From positions 57,477,800-57,541,799 of the forward strand of contig NC_067476.1 of the NCBI RefSeq assembly GCF_947179515.1: a stretch of 64,000 nucleotides of DNA, written 5' to 3'. The notes below the pieces were generated by a model. It had not been told where the DNA came from, did no database searches, and saw only the letters and a program-made list of their open reading frames with translations. Both the position numbers and the translations under genes were made by a program. Below, one piece after another: positions 58,889-62,440 of this stretch. Positions within the stretch are counted from its first letter, which is position 1; every line of letters starts with the position of its first letter. This DNA comes from Apodemus sylvaticus (Eukaryota > Chordata > Mammalia > Rodentia > Muridae).

Positions 58889-61289
58889 TTGTGTATGTTC
58901 TGTGGAAGCCAGAGAACAACTCAGGTATCATCCTCAGGAGTTCCATCCACCTCGTTTGAGATGGCATCGCTCACTGGCAGGTAGCTCACCAACTGGCTGG
59001 GCCAGCCAGTCAGCAAACTTCAGGGTCCTTCCATTTCCTGTGCCTGGCATGCCTTGTGTTTTCCCATGGGCTCTAGGGATCCAACCCAGGTCCTCATGTT
59101 TGCAAGGCAAGCACTTCGACCAACGAAGCTGTTTATCTAGCCCTTGATCTTTCTTTCCTAGGCTAATGCTTGGGCACAGCAGCAGTGGCTTTTCCATTCG
59201 CTAACAGCATTGGATTAAAATGGCCAAAGCGAGTCACAGCAGTCGGACGAGAGAAAAGCAAGATTTGGCCTCATCTTCCTTTAGAGCATTGACTTTGCTT
59301 CCAATCTGAGGCTCTTACCTTAAGCTTGGCCAGAAGCAGCTCATGATCCTGAAGCAGTTTTTTTGTTTCATCTTGACTGCTCCCAATTTCTAGGAGATTG
59401 GGCTGCGATTCAGCCAGCTGGAGTCGTACCCATTTGCCACACTAGAAGCAAAATATGAAGTGAACTTTTATTCTCTCTCCCCTTTCTCCTTTTCCCACTT
59501 TTAATAATAATTTCCAGTTATACTATGAATACTTTCTCCTTCCATGGAGATGGGCTGACGTGTTGAAACACAACAGGTCTGACGCAAACCTGTGCCGGTC
59601 TTATTTTACCCCTAGAACACATTTTCTCATGGAGGGCAGACTTGGATCCTTTAAATTCCCAAATGAGAAATGCTCACATTAGATGATCTGTTCTTCAGCA
59701 TCCCCAAGTCACTGGATGAATTCACACAGAACATTTCTAGACAGTGAGGACACTTCACACAGGTAACGTGGGGGTGCAGCTTCACAACTGAGCAGACCTG
59801 GGCTTTTCCCATCCATAAATACACACTTTGCTCTTGAAAAGGGGCTGAAGATGGCAGTGGGGTAAGGGAGCTGGAGAGAGGACCATCAGTGGCCTTTCTG
59901 AGAAACAGAATCCAGCTTAAAAGACTTCCCTACATGATTGTTAAAGTTTGTGTGTTCATTGTCCCTCTGACTATCCCATATTGTAGGATACATATTGTGA
60001 CTGTCTACGAGTATTTTAAGTTTGAGGAAAAGTAATGTTTACTTAAAAAAAAATTAGTAATAGATTTGCTTCTCTTCCATCGCTGCTGGCATCTGCATGT
60101 TGCCCAAAGCATCTTAAAATCATGTGCCAGTGACCTGATTTCCCTGGGGAAGCCTTGGCCAGTGGCATTCCCACTGATGCCTCTGTAGAGGAGAGGATGG
60201 GGAGTGGAGCGGTCCACTGTCTGTGGTGCAGAAGTCTCCCAGGCCTGGAAACCCCGCCTTGAGCAGAACCCTGCGTTCCATGCTTCTTCAGAGAATCGCT
60301 TTGCTCACAGTCAAGTTCTGTTTTCCTCCTACACATCTTCATACTACTATAAAATTTTGCAACAATTGAATTCAATGGGCCTCGTAGCCAGGGTTTGTTT
60401 GTTTATTTTTTTTGTCATTTTTGGGTTTTTGTTTGCTTGTTTACCTTACCAGGTGTGCTTTCATCAAACATGGATTCTTTGGGCAGATCATCTAAAGAGC
60501 AAGCTTATTATTCCAGAGGATCTTTTGTGATGATTTCAGCCACAGGGACCAAATCATGGGAGCCTTCTACAACCCAAAATAATGTGTGGCCATCTTTGCA
60601 AACAGCTAGACATAAAACACACAGTTAAGTCCCCAAGTCGCTGCACTTTTCTGTTCTCAGGAGGCAGTTTAATACCCAGCCTGTGCCAGTCTCCATCCCC
60701 CTCCAGTGGGAAAAGTATTTGGTGTAGCCTTTACCAGTGAAAACCAGTTCAGGGAGGCACTGGCCGAGGCTCTTGGGGCTTCCAGTTCTCTCCTGAGGTG
60801 CACCCTCCTGACCCGCCTCCTCCATTCTCCATCACATCCACTCAGAAATCACAGACACACACTATCCAGGCCACCGGACTCTCCTTCGCCTGGAATTCTT
60901 GAACCCCCATCACAAGCGCCTTGCCTCTAAGGACCAAACTGAAAGTATGGAGTGAAGTTAGTTCGAAGGCGCTGTGGATGGCTTTCTAAGCCGAAAAGCA
61001 AAAGGCAACTTGTTGAAACTTAGCAGTCCTCTGTCACTGATTTAAGTGATTTAAGTGTCGAAATAAGTGTAGTTATTTGTCATCTGCTCCACTGTGCAGT
61101 ATCCTCTGAGGGCTCTCAGCACACCACAAAGAGCCCCCAACCCCCGACCCCAGCCACACAGAGAAAAGAAAGCTGTAAGTTTACCTTGACAACGGCTATC
61201 ACGATTCTGGAGTCCCCAGCTTGCACCGCTACAGAGCTGACAGTGGTGGTGGTGGAAACACCCACGTGAGGACTTTCTTTGCAGGACAT
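10206..61289 (-). CDS. Ccdc141: Ccdc141 (CAMDI), 5' part of the gene, coding exons 1-5 of a longer gene
   Basis: Five exons join in frame: 61289-61185, 59441-59319, 18997-18806, 14688-14580 and 10459-10206 (105, 123, 192, 109 and 254 nt; 783 nt, 261 codons). The peptide agrees with remembered mammalian CCDC141 through stretches such as VQAGDSRIVIAVVK, LLEIGSSQDETKKLL, VYDAMAQTLGEAW, KIDQAEEFLQ and LLELLQDRRRQLDKY. It is rich in heptad-like leucines, as expected for spectrin-type helices; no signal peptide is seen. Known of the family: a coiled-coil, spectrin-repeat protein that binds myosin II and DISC1, acts at the centrosome in radial neuronal migration, and lies beside TTN with heart and muscle expression. 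The human protein is around 1,450-1,530 residues, so most of the gene, including the C-terminal Ig-like region, lies left of position 1. Identification is from memory of the protein family, without a database search. Confidence 0.95.
11209..11421 (+). mobile_element. B2 SINE
   Basis: tRNA-derived head GAGCTGGAGAATGGCTCAGA, body with GGTCCTGAGTTCAAATCCCA, GCCCTCTTCTGGTGTGGCTG and the terminal (AAAT)n tail. RNA polymerase III boxes are still recognisable. Confidence 0.92.
11713..11742. repeat. (TA)n microsatellite
   Basis: About fifteen TA units. Confidence 0.95.
13640..13730. repeat. Alternating purine-pyrimidine (TG/GCAC) tract
   Basis: GTGTGTGCACGCGCACGTGC and flanking TG/TA steps; the strict alternation suits Z-DNA. 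Confidence 0.75.
14580..14688 (-). CDS. Ccdc141: Ccdc141 coding exon 4 (residues 141-176 plus one base), GC donor
   Basis: Acceptor TTTTTTCATAG precedes TTT at 14688. The peptide is FAIKIDQAEEFLQNPHAFES, then AEALQSLLLLHDRHAK. The exon ends in AAAG followed by GCAAGAAA, so the intron starts with GC instead of GT. The frame proves the junction: 36 codons plus a G, completed by AA at the start of exon 5 to give Glu in HAK-E-LLERS. No GT near this point keeps both the frame and the family peptide. Confidence 0.93.
14796..14930 (+). repeat. Polypurine (GGGA)n tract, mirror-symmetric in parts
   Basis: About 130 bases almost wholly A and G, with repeated GGGAGGGAGAGG units. It lies about 110 bp upstream of exon 4 in the gene direction. 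Confidence 0.9.
15847..15990 (+). mobile_element. IAP-like (ERVK) LTR 5' fragment
   Basis: Starts TGTGGGAAGCC and contains GAGATGGCGCTGGCAGG, CTGGTAAACAATTCTGGCGC and ATGTGCGGT, which parallel the U3 start of IAP/RLTR10-type LTRs. The rest of the LTR is missing here. Confidence 0.5.
15998..16525 (-). mobile_element. L1 ORF2 fragment, antisense, split by a B1
   Basis: Read on the plus strand it has CCTCACCAACACCTACTG, TTAGCCATTCTGACTGC, GATTTGCATTTCCCTAATGA, then after the B1 GGTGCTTCTCAGCCATTAGA and TTATTTGGCTCGCTGGAGTC: the reverse complement of the murine ORF2 C-terminal region. Non-coding remnant. Confidence 0.85.
16127..16387 (-). mobile_element. B1 SINE, antisense, with expanded (TTTC)n tail
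   Basis: The body carries GAGACAGTTTCTTTGTGG, GTAGACCAGGCTGGCCTC and CCAAGTGCTAGGATTACAGG, ending CACGCCCGGC. A perfect 13-bp target duplication, ATGCTGAACATTT, flanks it at 16114-16126 and 16388-16400. The whole (TTTC)n block at about 16131-16225 lies inside the duplication, so it grew from the B1 A-tail. Confidence 0.95.
16820..17120 (+). mobile_element. LTR-like element with a 37-bp tandem array and polyadenylation signal
   Basis: A hairpin GCGGCTTC/GAAGCCGC (16825-16832 and 16839-16846) precedes four 37-bp repeats (16861-17008), then CCCAATAAAAGCTCACTTGA (AATAAA near 17057). Tandem U3 repeats followed by AATAAA are typical of retroviral LTRs. I cannot name the family, nor say whether it belongs with the IAP-like piece at 15847. 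Confidence 0.5.
16861..17008 (+). repeat. 37-bp tandem repeat, four units, each with a GC box
   Basis: Units start at 16861, 16898, 16935 and 16972. Each has GGGCTCCGCCCTCYACTTAC followed by TGTGGGCRGGTTATG. Units differ by single bases only, so the array is young or homogenised. Confidence 0.95.
17783..17799. repeat. (CA)n microsatellite
   Basis: About eight CA units. Confidence 0.85.
18806..18997 (-). CDS. Ccdc141: Ccdc141 coding exon 3 (residues 77-140)
   Basis: Acceptor ACGGACTTAG precedes GCC at 18997, and donor GTACGA follows GAG at 18806. Exactly 64 codons, phase 0 at both ends. The peptide runs from ALEDRVWELLQEADRTAEAN to LLGLTSEFFQSALE and reads as long amphipathic helices with regularly spaced leucines, the first spectrin-like segment. 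It is separated from exon 2 by a 40,321-bp intron packed with transposons. Confidence 0.95.
20829..20905 (+). mobile_element. ID SINE, degenerate
   Basis: GTAGCTAAGAGGTAGAGCAT, a short deletion, then AGTTTGACTCCCAGTGCTAC. This is the tRNA-Ala-derived ID layout with box A and box B remnants. It is not a working tRNA gene. Confidence 0.6.
20938..21115 (-). mobile_element. MIR SINE, antisense
   Basis: Plus-strand landmarks CTGACTCTGCCATTTAGTAA, AAGAATAAATGAGTGATCTA and TCAATAGATGTTAGATGG correspond to the reverse complement of MIR. Confidence 0.6.
24230..24730 (-). mobile_element. L1 3' end, 5'-truncated, antisense
   Basis: Contains TTTATTTACATTTCAAATGG, GTCCCTCCATGTGTACTC, GGTTTAGTCCCTGGGAGCTC and TTAAGCTTCATGTGGTCTGT, all antisense murine L1 3' UTR and ORF2 tail. 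The target duplication AAAAACCTGATTTTTA at 24214-24229 recurs with one mismatch at 24731-24746, so both ends are defined. Confidence 0.92.
26340..26622 (-). mobile_element. L1 3' UTR fragment, antisense
   Basis: TTACATTTCAAATGTTATCC, GAAGGTGCTCCCCCACCC, GCCCTAGCATTCCCCTATGC and GTCCCTCCATGTGTCCTC match antisense murine L1. The T-rich left end is the A-tail. No clear target duplication seen. Confidence 0.88.
26740..27110 (+). repeat. Paralogous block, copy 1 (intact)
   Basis: Homologous to 30520-30647 plus 32849-33030. Shared runs include GAGTGCTCAGTGAAA, AATCTTTCAACTTCAA, TATTTTGAGAAG and TCTTTAAAATA. In this copy the block is unbroken, and it is followed at the same offset by a tRNA-type SINE head (GGGCTGAAGAGATGGC). 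It is either a local duplication or an unnamed dispersed repeat. Confidence 0.65.
26876..26901. repeat. (C)26 homopolymer
   Basis: Twenty-six consecutive C between CTGTT and GTGTGCC. The paralogous copy near 30615 has TTCACTTTGTG instead, so the run arose after the two copies diverged. Confidence 0.9.
27819..28794 (-). mobile_element. L1 with 5' inversion (twin priming)
   Basis: 27819 to about 28498 is antisense L1 3' UTR and ORF2 tail (GCCTCCACAGGAACAAGCAC, TTTAGTCCCTGGGAGCTC). From about 28504 to 28794 L1 ORF2 runs in the sense direction (AAAAGCTCCTGTAAGGCAAA, AAATATACAAAGAACTCAAG, GGGAAATGCAAATCAAAATG). TTATTTTTAACTTT at 27805-27818 and TTATTTTGAACTTT at 28795-28808 form a 14-bp target duplication enclosing both parts, so they entered as one event. 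Confidence 0.92.
28825..28997 (-). mobile_element. B3-type SINE, antisense
   Basis: ACAGAGGTCAGAGACCAACT, GGAATTGAACTCAGGTCACT and CCACTGAGCCATCTCACTTG read as the reverse complement of a B3/B2-related SINE. Confidence 0.75.
29080..29400 (+). mobile_element. Possible LTR 3' part, unnamed
   Basis: A C/T-rich body leads to TTTACTAAATAAACCCCTTC, a layout common at LTR polyadenylation sites, and it is unlike its AT-rich surroundings. No second copy in the window and no clear ends. Confidence 0.3.
30520..30647 (+). repeat. Paralogous block, copy 2, left half
   Basis: Carries GAGAGTGCTCAGTGAAAACA and ends in GACAGTGTAATCTTT (30633-30647), where an L1 interrupts it. It continues at 32849. Confidence 0.65.
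30648..32848 (-). mobile_element. L1 with 5' inversion, interrupting the paralogous block
   Basis: The left part (to about 32004, excluding a nested LTR) is antisense L1 3' sequence with CCAACTGTTCCACATCCCAT and TTGGTTGGGTGCAAATATTT. The right part (about 32005-32848) is sense ORF2 reverse transcriptase: TCGTTCTATGAAGCCACAAT, TCCTTAGATGCAGAAAAAGA. The catalytic F-A-D-D region reads FIDI near 32610, so the enzyme is dead, and stops break the frame. A 15-bp duplication, GACAGTGTARTCTTT, bounds it at 30633-30647 and 32849-32863, and the unfilled site exists once at 26915-26929. Confidence 0.9.
31146..31544 (+). mobile_element. Solo LTR family A copy 2, nested in the L1
   Basis: Starts TGTATTATCTGG and ends CTGACTAAGGCA. 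It is flanked by a perfect 5-bp duplication GTGGT (31141-31145 and 31545-31549), and the L1 sequence resumes on either side. Inside are TCAACTTGACACAAGCTGG, TTCTATAAGAAAGCAAGCTG and GAATAAATC. It is younger than the L1 that hosts it and close in sequence to 55891-56296. Confidence 0.92.
32849..33030 (+). repeat. Paralogous block, copy 2, right half
   Basis: Resumes with GACAGTGTAGTCTTTCAACT and matches 26915-27085 through CTATTTTGAGAAG, TAATAATTCCTTAAAAG and TCTTTAAAATA. Confidence 0.65.
33006..33214 (+). mobile_element. B4-type SINE with (CA)n tail
   Basis: Head GGCAGAAGTATTTGCTCTGC, GCATGAAGACCCGAGTTC, tail CTCACACGTGTGCATCACAC then (CA)n to 33213. Confidence 0.7.
34262..34407 (+). mobile_element. 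L1 3' terminus, sense
   Basis: CCAACTTGTTCAGGAAGGGG, CTGATTGGGGAACAGGGGG, GAGGGCTTATGGGACTTTT and AATGTAAATAAAGAATAT followed by A7 correspond to the last part of a murine L1. Confidence 0.85.
35058..36193 (+). mobile_element. L1, ORF2 C-terminus plus full 3' UTR, sense
   Basis: 35061-35483 stays open for 140 codons and reads as L1 ORF2p C-terminus (WHIYTMEYNSAIKNNEF, ILSKVTQTQKN), ending in a stop. Upstream ORF2 is absent because of 5' truncation. The 3' UTR follows, with GACTGCCCTACCTGGGGATT, CCCAGGGACTAAACCATCAA and a purine tract, to the A-rich end TAAAAATAAAAAAATTG. It encodes no working enzyme. Confidence 0.93.
38300..38372 (-). mobile_element. MIR fragment, antisense
   Basis: CTAGTTTCTTCGTTTGTAAA ATGAGGATTAAAATACTGAT resembles the reverse complement of the MIR core. 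Confidence 0.5.
38382..38605 (+). mobile_element. B3/B2-type SINE, sense
   Basis: GAGCAGCTCAGACATTAAAG, TTCATTTCCAGCACCCAATG, GTGCCCTCTTCTGTAATCTG and CATGCAGGCAAAACATTCAT follow the B3 order. Confidence 0.7.
38627..38970 (+). mobile_element. B4/RSINE-type SINE, sense
   Basis: GGATCCCCAGAACC, GTCTGTAATCCCAACCTCTG, ACTTCAGGTCTCCATATGCA and a CA-rich tail fit the B4 composite (tRNA-like head and B1-like middle). Confidence 0.65.
39108..39215 (+). mobile_element. MIR fragment, sense
   Basis: AACTTACAGGTGTGGAAACT, CCAAAGGTTGCACCACGGTA and ACTGGATCCAGGTCTGGACA parallel the 3' half of MIR. Confidence 0.5.
41493..41795 (+). mobile_element. B4-type SINE interrupted by a U2 fragment
   Basis: Head GGAACTGCTTGCCGCATAAT, then after the U2 insert CTGAGTTTGACCCTCAGAAC, a B1-like middle (GGTTGTAATCCTTGTTCTGG) and AACATGGTGGATAGCATCTC near the end. 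Confidence 0.75.
41550..41588 (+). pseudogene. U2 snRNA 5' fragment (39 nt), retroposed
   Basis: Thirty-nine bases identical to the start of U2 snRNA, beginning exactly at its first base (ATCGCTTCTCGGCCTTTTGG) and ending at GTGTAGTAT; the branch-site-binding region just beyond is largely lost. Flanks CACCATGACC (41540-41549) and CACGGTGACC (41592-41601) form a 10-bp duplication with two mismatches. A full 5' end with a missing 3' part matches known truncated snRNA pseudogenes made by reverse transcription. Not a functional gene. Confidence 0.88.
41806..42140 (+). mobile_element. Rodent LTR-like repeat, family C copy 1
   Basis: TCTTAGGGTTTTAGTGCTGT, ACACCATGACCAAGGCAACT, GGGGCTGGCTTACAATTTCA, then TCTACATCTTGATCC and GCCAAGCATATTCAAACCAT. 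Homologous in order to 46208-46545. A common murid repeat whose official name I am not sure of. Confidence 0.75.
42315..42957 (+). mobile_element. RMER1-like rodent repeat with B1-like head
   Basis: Begins with the B1-like CACACCTTTAATCCCAAACA, then GAAAGATTTGACAAAATAGC, AACAGATTGCCAGAGTTAAT, CCAGCCAGCCAGAGCTCTGA, CTAGAAAGGGTGAGCTTATT and ends GAATAAAAGTTACTTTTACA. This long purine-rich layout is what I remember for RMER1; the name is from memory. Confidence 0.6.
42985..43165 (-). mobile_element. L1 ORF2 C-terminal fragment, antisense, old
   Basis: GGTTACCTCAATTTGATATT, AGTTCTATCCACTTTTTTCT, TGGAATAAAATTCCATAATA and CTATTGTGAACAGAGC mirror the antisense L1 end, strongly diverged. Confidence 0.65.
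43846..44697. repeat. Inverted duplication: arms 43846-43978 and 44577-44697
   Basis: The left arm on the plus strand aligns with the reverse complement of the right arm. The best core is a perfect 20-mer, AACAGATGCCTAAACAGGTT, at 43890-43909 against 44637-44656; GGCTAATRACCAAT, CTTATGCCAGACC and TACCCAAGT follow in the same order, and TTACAG and TAATCCTT match further out. About 600 bp of unrelated sequence separates the arms. It is not a family I can name. Confidence 0.8.
44941..45015. repeat. Compound microsatellite (ACT)n, (TGT)n, (GCTT)n
   Basis: Successive ACTACT, GTTGTT and GCTTGCTTGC blocks. Confidence 0.9.
45975..46132 (-). mobile_element. B3-type SINE, antisense
   Basis: GGTGAGTGCAGGTGCCAACA, AGAGGCATCAGATTCCCTGG, TGTGCTGGGAACCTAACACC and CTTAACCACTGAGCCATCCT. 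Confidence 0.82.
46208..46545 (+). mobile_element. Rodent LTR-like repeat, family C copy 2
   Basis: TGTCTTAGGGTTTTAATGCT start, ACCATGACCAAGGCAACTCT, TTTAATTGGGGCTGGCTTAC, CAGGCAGGCATGGTGCAGGA and the tandem CCACACCTACTCCAACAGGG near the end. Related to 41806-42140. Confidence 0.78.
46812..47269 (+). mobile_element. L1, ORF2 tail plus shortened 3' UTR, sense
   Basis: 46830-47012 reads WYIYTMEYYSAIKNNEF and ends in SLISGY, the L1 ORF2 C-terminus. The 3' UTR is deleted internally and goes straight to TGATTGGGGAATGGATGGAG, AGAGGACTTATGGGACATA and an A10 tail. Confidence 0.9.
47530..47905 (-). mobile_element. L1 ORF2 N-terminal fragment, antisense, old
   Basis: CTGGCTAGAGGTCCATCAAT, TTGACCTTTTCAAAGAGCTG, TTTTTCTATTGTGTTTCTGT and CAGCTTGCTTTAGTTTTAAT are antisense landmarks of the segment after the L1 endonuclease domain. 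Diverged, mammal-wide age. Confidence 0.8.
49290..49680 (+). mobile_element. B4/RSINE-type SINE with CA-rich tail
   Basis: GAAGCATTTATGAAACAAGC, GGATTGGAGGCAGAGACAGG, GTAGGTCTGCTAGCCTGAC and CCTCTGACCTCTACATACAT, then a degenerate CA/CATA tail to about 49670. Confidence 0.7.
50190..50345 (+). mobile_element. Possible MT/MaLR-type LTR fragment
   Basis: TTCTTTGTTGCTATGCCATA, AAGATACCCCAAATTCAGGT and GCATGGTGAGGCTGGAG recall the start of MT-class LTRs. Weak. Confidence 0.35.
51058..51415 (+). mobile_element. MST/THE1-like MaLR LTR (old)
   Basis: TATGGCTTGAATGTGTTTCC, AGTATTAGGAACTGGGCCC, AGGGTCATGAGGTCTCTGC, TGTGAAAAATAAATTTCTGT and TATTTTATTAGTGTAGAACA run in MaLR order, with the AATAAATTTCTGT polyadenylation block. 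Confidence 0.75.
52912..53250 (+). mobile_element. B4 SINE with (CA)n tail, third layer
   Basis: GGAGAAAGAGCTCAGTTGG head, AGTGAGAGACCCTGTCTCAA, ATGGAGGAAGACACCTGATG and a (CA)n tail at 53213-53246. TACTTCAAAAT (52901-52911) recurs with two mismatches at 53639-53649, beyond the LTR, so the LTR entered next to the SINE tail. Confidence 0.8.
53255..53634 (-). mobile_element. Solo LTR family A, antisense, fourth layer
   Basis: Reverse-strand landmarks: GTTGACTTGACACAAACT, GTGGGTGGTGCCATTCCTGG and AATAAGAAAGCAGGGTGAGC. An older relative of 31146-31544. Confidence 0.72.
53661..53890 (-). mobile_element. B2 SINE, antisense, with (CTAT)n in place of the A-tail
   Basis: TCAGACACTCCAGAAGAGGG, GGTTGTGAGCCACCATGTGG, GAATTGAACTCAGGACCTCT and GAGCCATCTCTCCAGCACCC. 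AAAAACTTTT (53651-53660) and AAAAACATTT (53891-53900) form a 10-bp target duplication inside the Tigger-like element. The tail has become about twelve CTAT units. Confidence 0.9.
54168..54196. repeat. (ATTC)n microsatellite
   Basis: About seven CATT units in a row. Confidence 0.9.
55891..56296 (+). mobile_element. Solo LTR family A copy 3
   Basis: TGTGTGTCAACTTGACACAG, CTCCATGAGATCCAGCTGTA, TTCTATAAGAAAGCAAGATG, GTAAGCTAAATAAACCC (signal) and the end ACCCTGACTAAGACA. Closest to the copy at 31146-31544. Flanking bases do not give a clean duplication. Confidence 0.82.
57866..58254. repeat. TC-rich (TCTG/TCTC)n tract, about 390 bp
   Basis: Imperfect tandem CTGTCTCT units, nearly pure pyrimidine with G at irregular spacing. 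Long open frames across it on the plus strand encode only LCLSVS-type repeats and are by-products. Confidence 0.97.
58836..58888. repeat. (TG)n(TCTG)n microsatellite
   Basis: TG units followed by about nine CTGT units; it forms the tail of the antisense SINE to its right. Confidence 0.95.
58889..59142 (-). mobile_element. B4-type SINE, antisense
   Basis: GGAAGCCAGAGAACAACTCA, GGCTGGGCCAGCCAGTCAGC, TAGGGATCCAACCCAGGTCC and GCAAGGCAAGCACTTCG are reverse-complement B4 landmarks. It ends 176 bp before exon 2. Confidence 0.78.
59319..59441 (-). CDS. Ccdc141: Ccdc141 coding exon 2 (residues 36-76)
   Basis: Acceptor TTGCTTCTAG precedes TGT at 59441, and donor GTAAGA follows AAG at 59319. Exactly 41 codons, phase 0 at both ends. 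The peptide starts CGKWVRLQLAESQPNLLEIG and ends DHELLLAKLK, the start of the coiled-coil part of the protein. Skipping this exon would keep the frame. Confidence 0.95.
59442..61184 (-). other. Ccdc141: Ccdc141 intron 1 (1,743 bp)
   Basis: Bounded by GTAAAC at 61184 and GCTTCTAG at 59442. Apparently free of recognisable transposons, unlike intron 2. The open frames here are short and unlike proteins. First introns near promoters often hold control elements, but I see no specific one. Confidence 0.88.
61185..61289 (-). CDS. Ccdc141: Ccdc141 coding exon 1 (start codon, residues 1-35)
   Basis: Begins with ATG at 61289-61287 in a fair Kozak context (G at -3). An in-frame TAA at 61298-61296, three codons upstream, fixes this as the first possible start of the frame. 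The peptide opens MSCKESPHVGVSTTTT and ends in VAVQAGDSRIVIAVVK. The exon ends in AAG followed by the donor GTAAAC, phase 0. The 5' untranslated part continues to the right of 61289 for an unknown length; I see no strong acceptor immediately upstream. Confidence 0.93.
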
Positions 61290-61443
61290 GGCACTTTAGA
61301 AGCAGAGTTTAAACCCAGAGCAGCCTTGGTAGGGATGCTGTCTTCTGGTCATGTCAGAAAGGCTTCCATGAGGCTATCGGGACTCATTCAGGGAACGCTC
61401 TCTGTTCACACTGATTACCCGGCCAAAAGGAAAGAACAGGAAG

Positions 61444-61453
61444 TTAAAAATAG
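61444..61453 (-). promoter_or_regulatory. MEF2 consensus site
   Basis: CTATTTTTAA on the minus strand matches YTAWWWWTAR perfectly, 155 bp upstream of the start codon. MEF2 drives heart and skeletal muscle genes. The ETS-like CAGGAAGT abuts it. It could also serve as a weak TATA-like element. Confidence 0.5.
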
Positions 61454-61510
61454 ACAGCCCCATTGAACTTATCGAGAGGGAGGGGGAAAGGGGAGAAAGA
61501 GCGAGTGAGC

Positions 61511-61558
<48 letters not shown>
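61511..61558. repeat. (GA)n microsatellite upstream of the start codon
   Basis: About 22 GA units, reading as CT on the gene strand, about 220 bp upstream of the ATG. Confidence 0.97.
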
Positions 61559-61564
<6 letters not shown>

Positions 61565-62427
61565 CGCCACACCCCTAGTATGGTAACAGTAAGTGCCTGT
61601 TATTTTAGCCATTATCTGAAACTCCAGGGACAGCTTTAAGCTCTTTGCCTATCAGCTGATGTCTGATAGCTAATGGAAAAAAACCTACATCCTGACAACC
61701 CAAATTAGTTTTGCCATTGAAACTAAACAGTTGTAACTATGGACTTTGTAACCAGAAAGTCACTGACCTGGATACCAATCTTTTCAAGTCTTCTTCGTGC
61801 AAAGAAAAGTACTAAAAATGACTTTTTTCTTTTTTTTTTAAGTTCTGGTATTTGTTTGAGGAGTGAGGTCGCAAAAATTGCTCAAAATAAAATCAGTTTT
61901 TCTAAAACTGAATAGGCTTTGCCAAATGAAGTCCGTGGAATGGTCCCATTTTCTCAGAGCTTCTTAGGGGTATTTTTAAAATATCTCACCCAGGATTTAT
62001 CAAGAACTGCACATCTTCCCGGGTTTTCTCTGTGACAATTTTCTGAACAGTATTTTCAAATTCAGCTAGCAAACATCTGTGAGGAAGTTGAGCACTTCCA
62101 CGCTTCTAGTTAACTGTAAGAGACGTGTTTTCTTTGTAGTGAACATTTTGTTTCTTTTTTGTTTGTTTTTGTTTTTGCTTTGTTTAGCCTCCTAGCACTG
62201 TTCTGGCTCCCCTCCCCTTCCCCCCACCCCACCTCCGGCTTTTTTTTTTTTTAAAATCCCCTTTCTACCTGGAGGAAAAAAATTGCAACTAGCTTCAAAT
62301 GAGAGTGAGGCTCAGAGATTAATCCTATTGCTAGAAGCTCTGCCCCTGTCAGAAGTTGTCTGTGGTATTAAGCAGCAGCTGTTGGAGTCCTGTCAAAGAA
62401 CAGCTGAAAATAACACCACTGAAGTTC

Positions 62428-62440
62428 AGGTCAGAGGTCA
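62428..62440 (+). promoter_or_regulatory. Perfect DR1 nuclear-receptor element
   Basis: AGGTCA-G-AGGTCA: two perfect half-sites with a one-base spacer, the RXR/PPAR/HNF4 arrangement, about 1.14 kb upstream of the start codon. Confidence 0.45.

Larger units (their letters stand above)
18998..59318 (-). other. Ccdc141: Ccdc141 intron 2, 40.3 kb
   Basis: Bounded by GTAAGA at 59318 and GACTTAG at 18998. It carries most of the window's mobile elements, listed separately. Stretches where I see no repeat family, gene or RNA: 19050-20820, 21120-24210, 24750-26340, 27130-27800, 29400-30380, 33240-34240, 34410-35050, 36200-38290, 39220-41490, 43170-43840, 45020-45970, 47910-49280, 50350-51050, 51420-52780, 54580-55890 and 56300-57860. 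These are mostly AT-rich with short open frames that do not resemble proteins. Confidence 0.9.

Noticed and set aside
61431..61440. CArG box (SRF) beside the MEF2 site
   Set aside because: The nearby CCAAAAGG has four A/T bases instead of the six required.
61221..61466. 81-codon plus-strand open frame over the first exon
   Set aside because: Overlaps Ccdc141 exon 1 on the other strand and has no protein resemblance.
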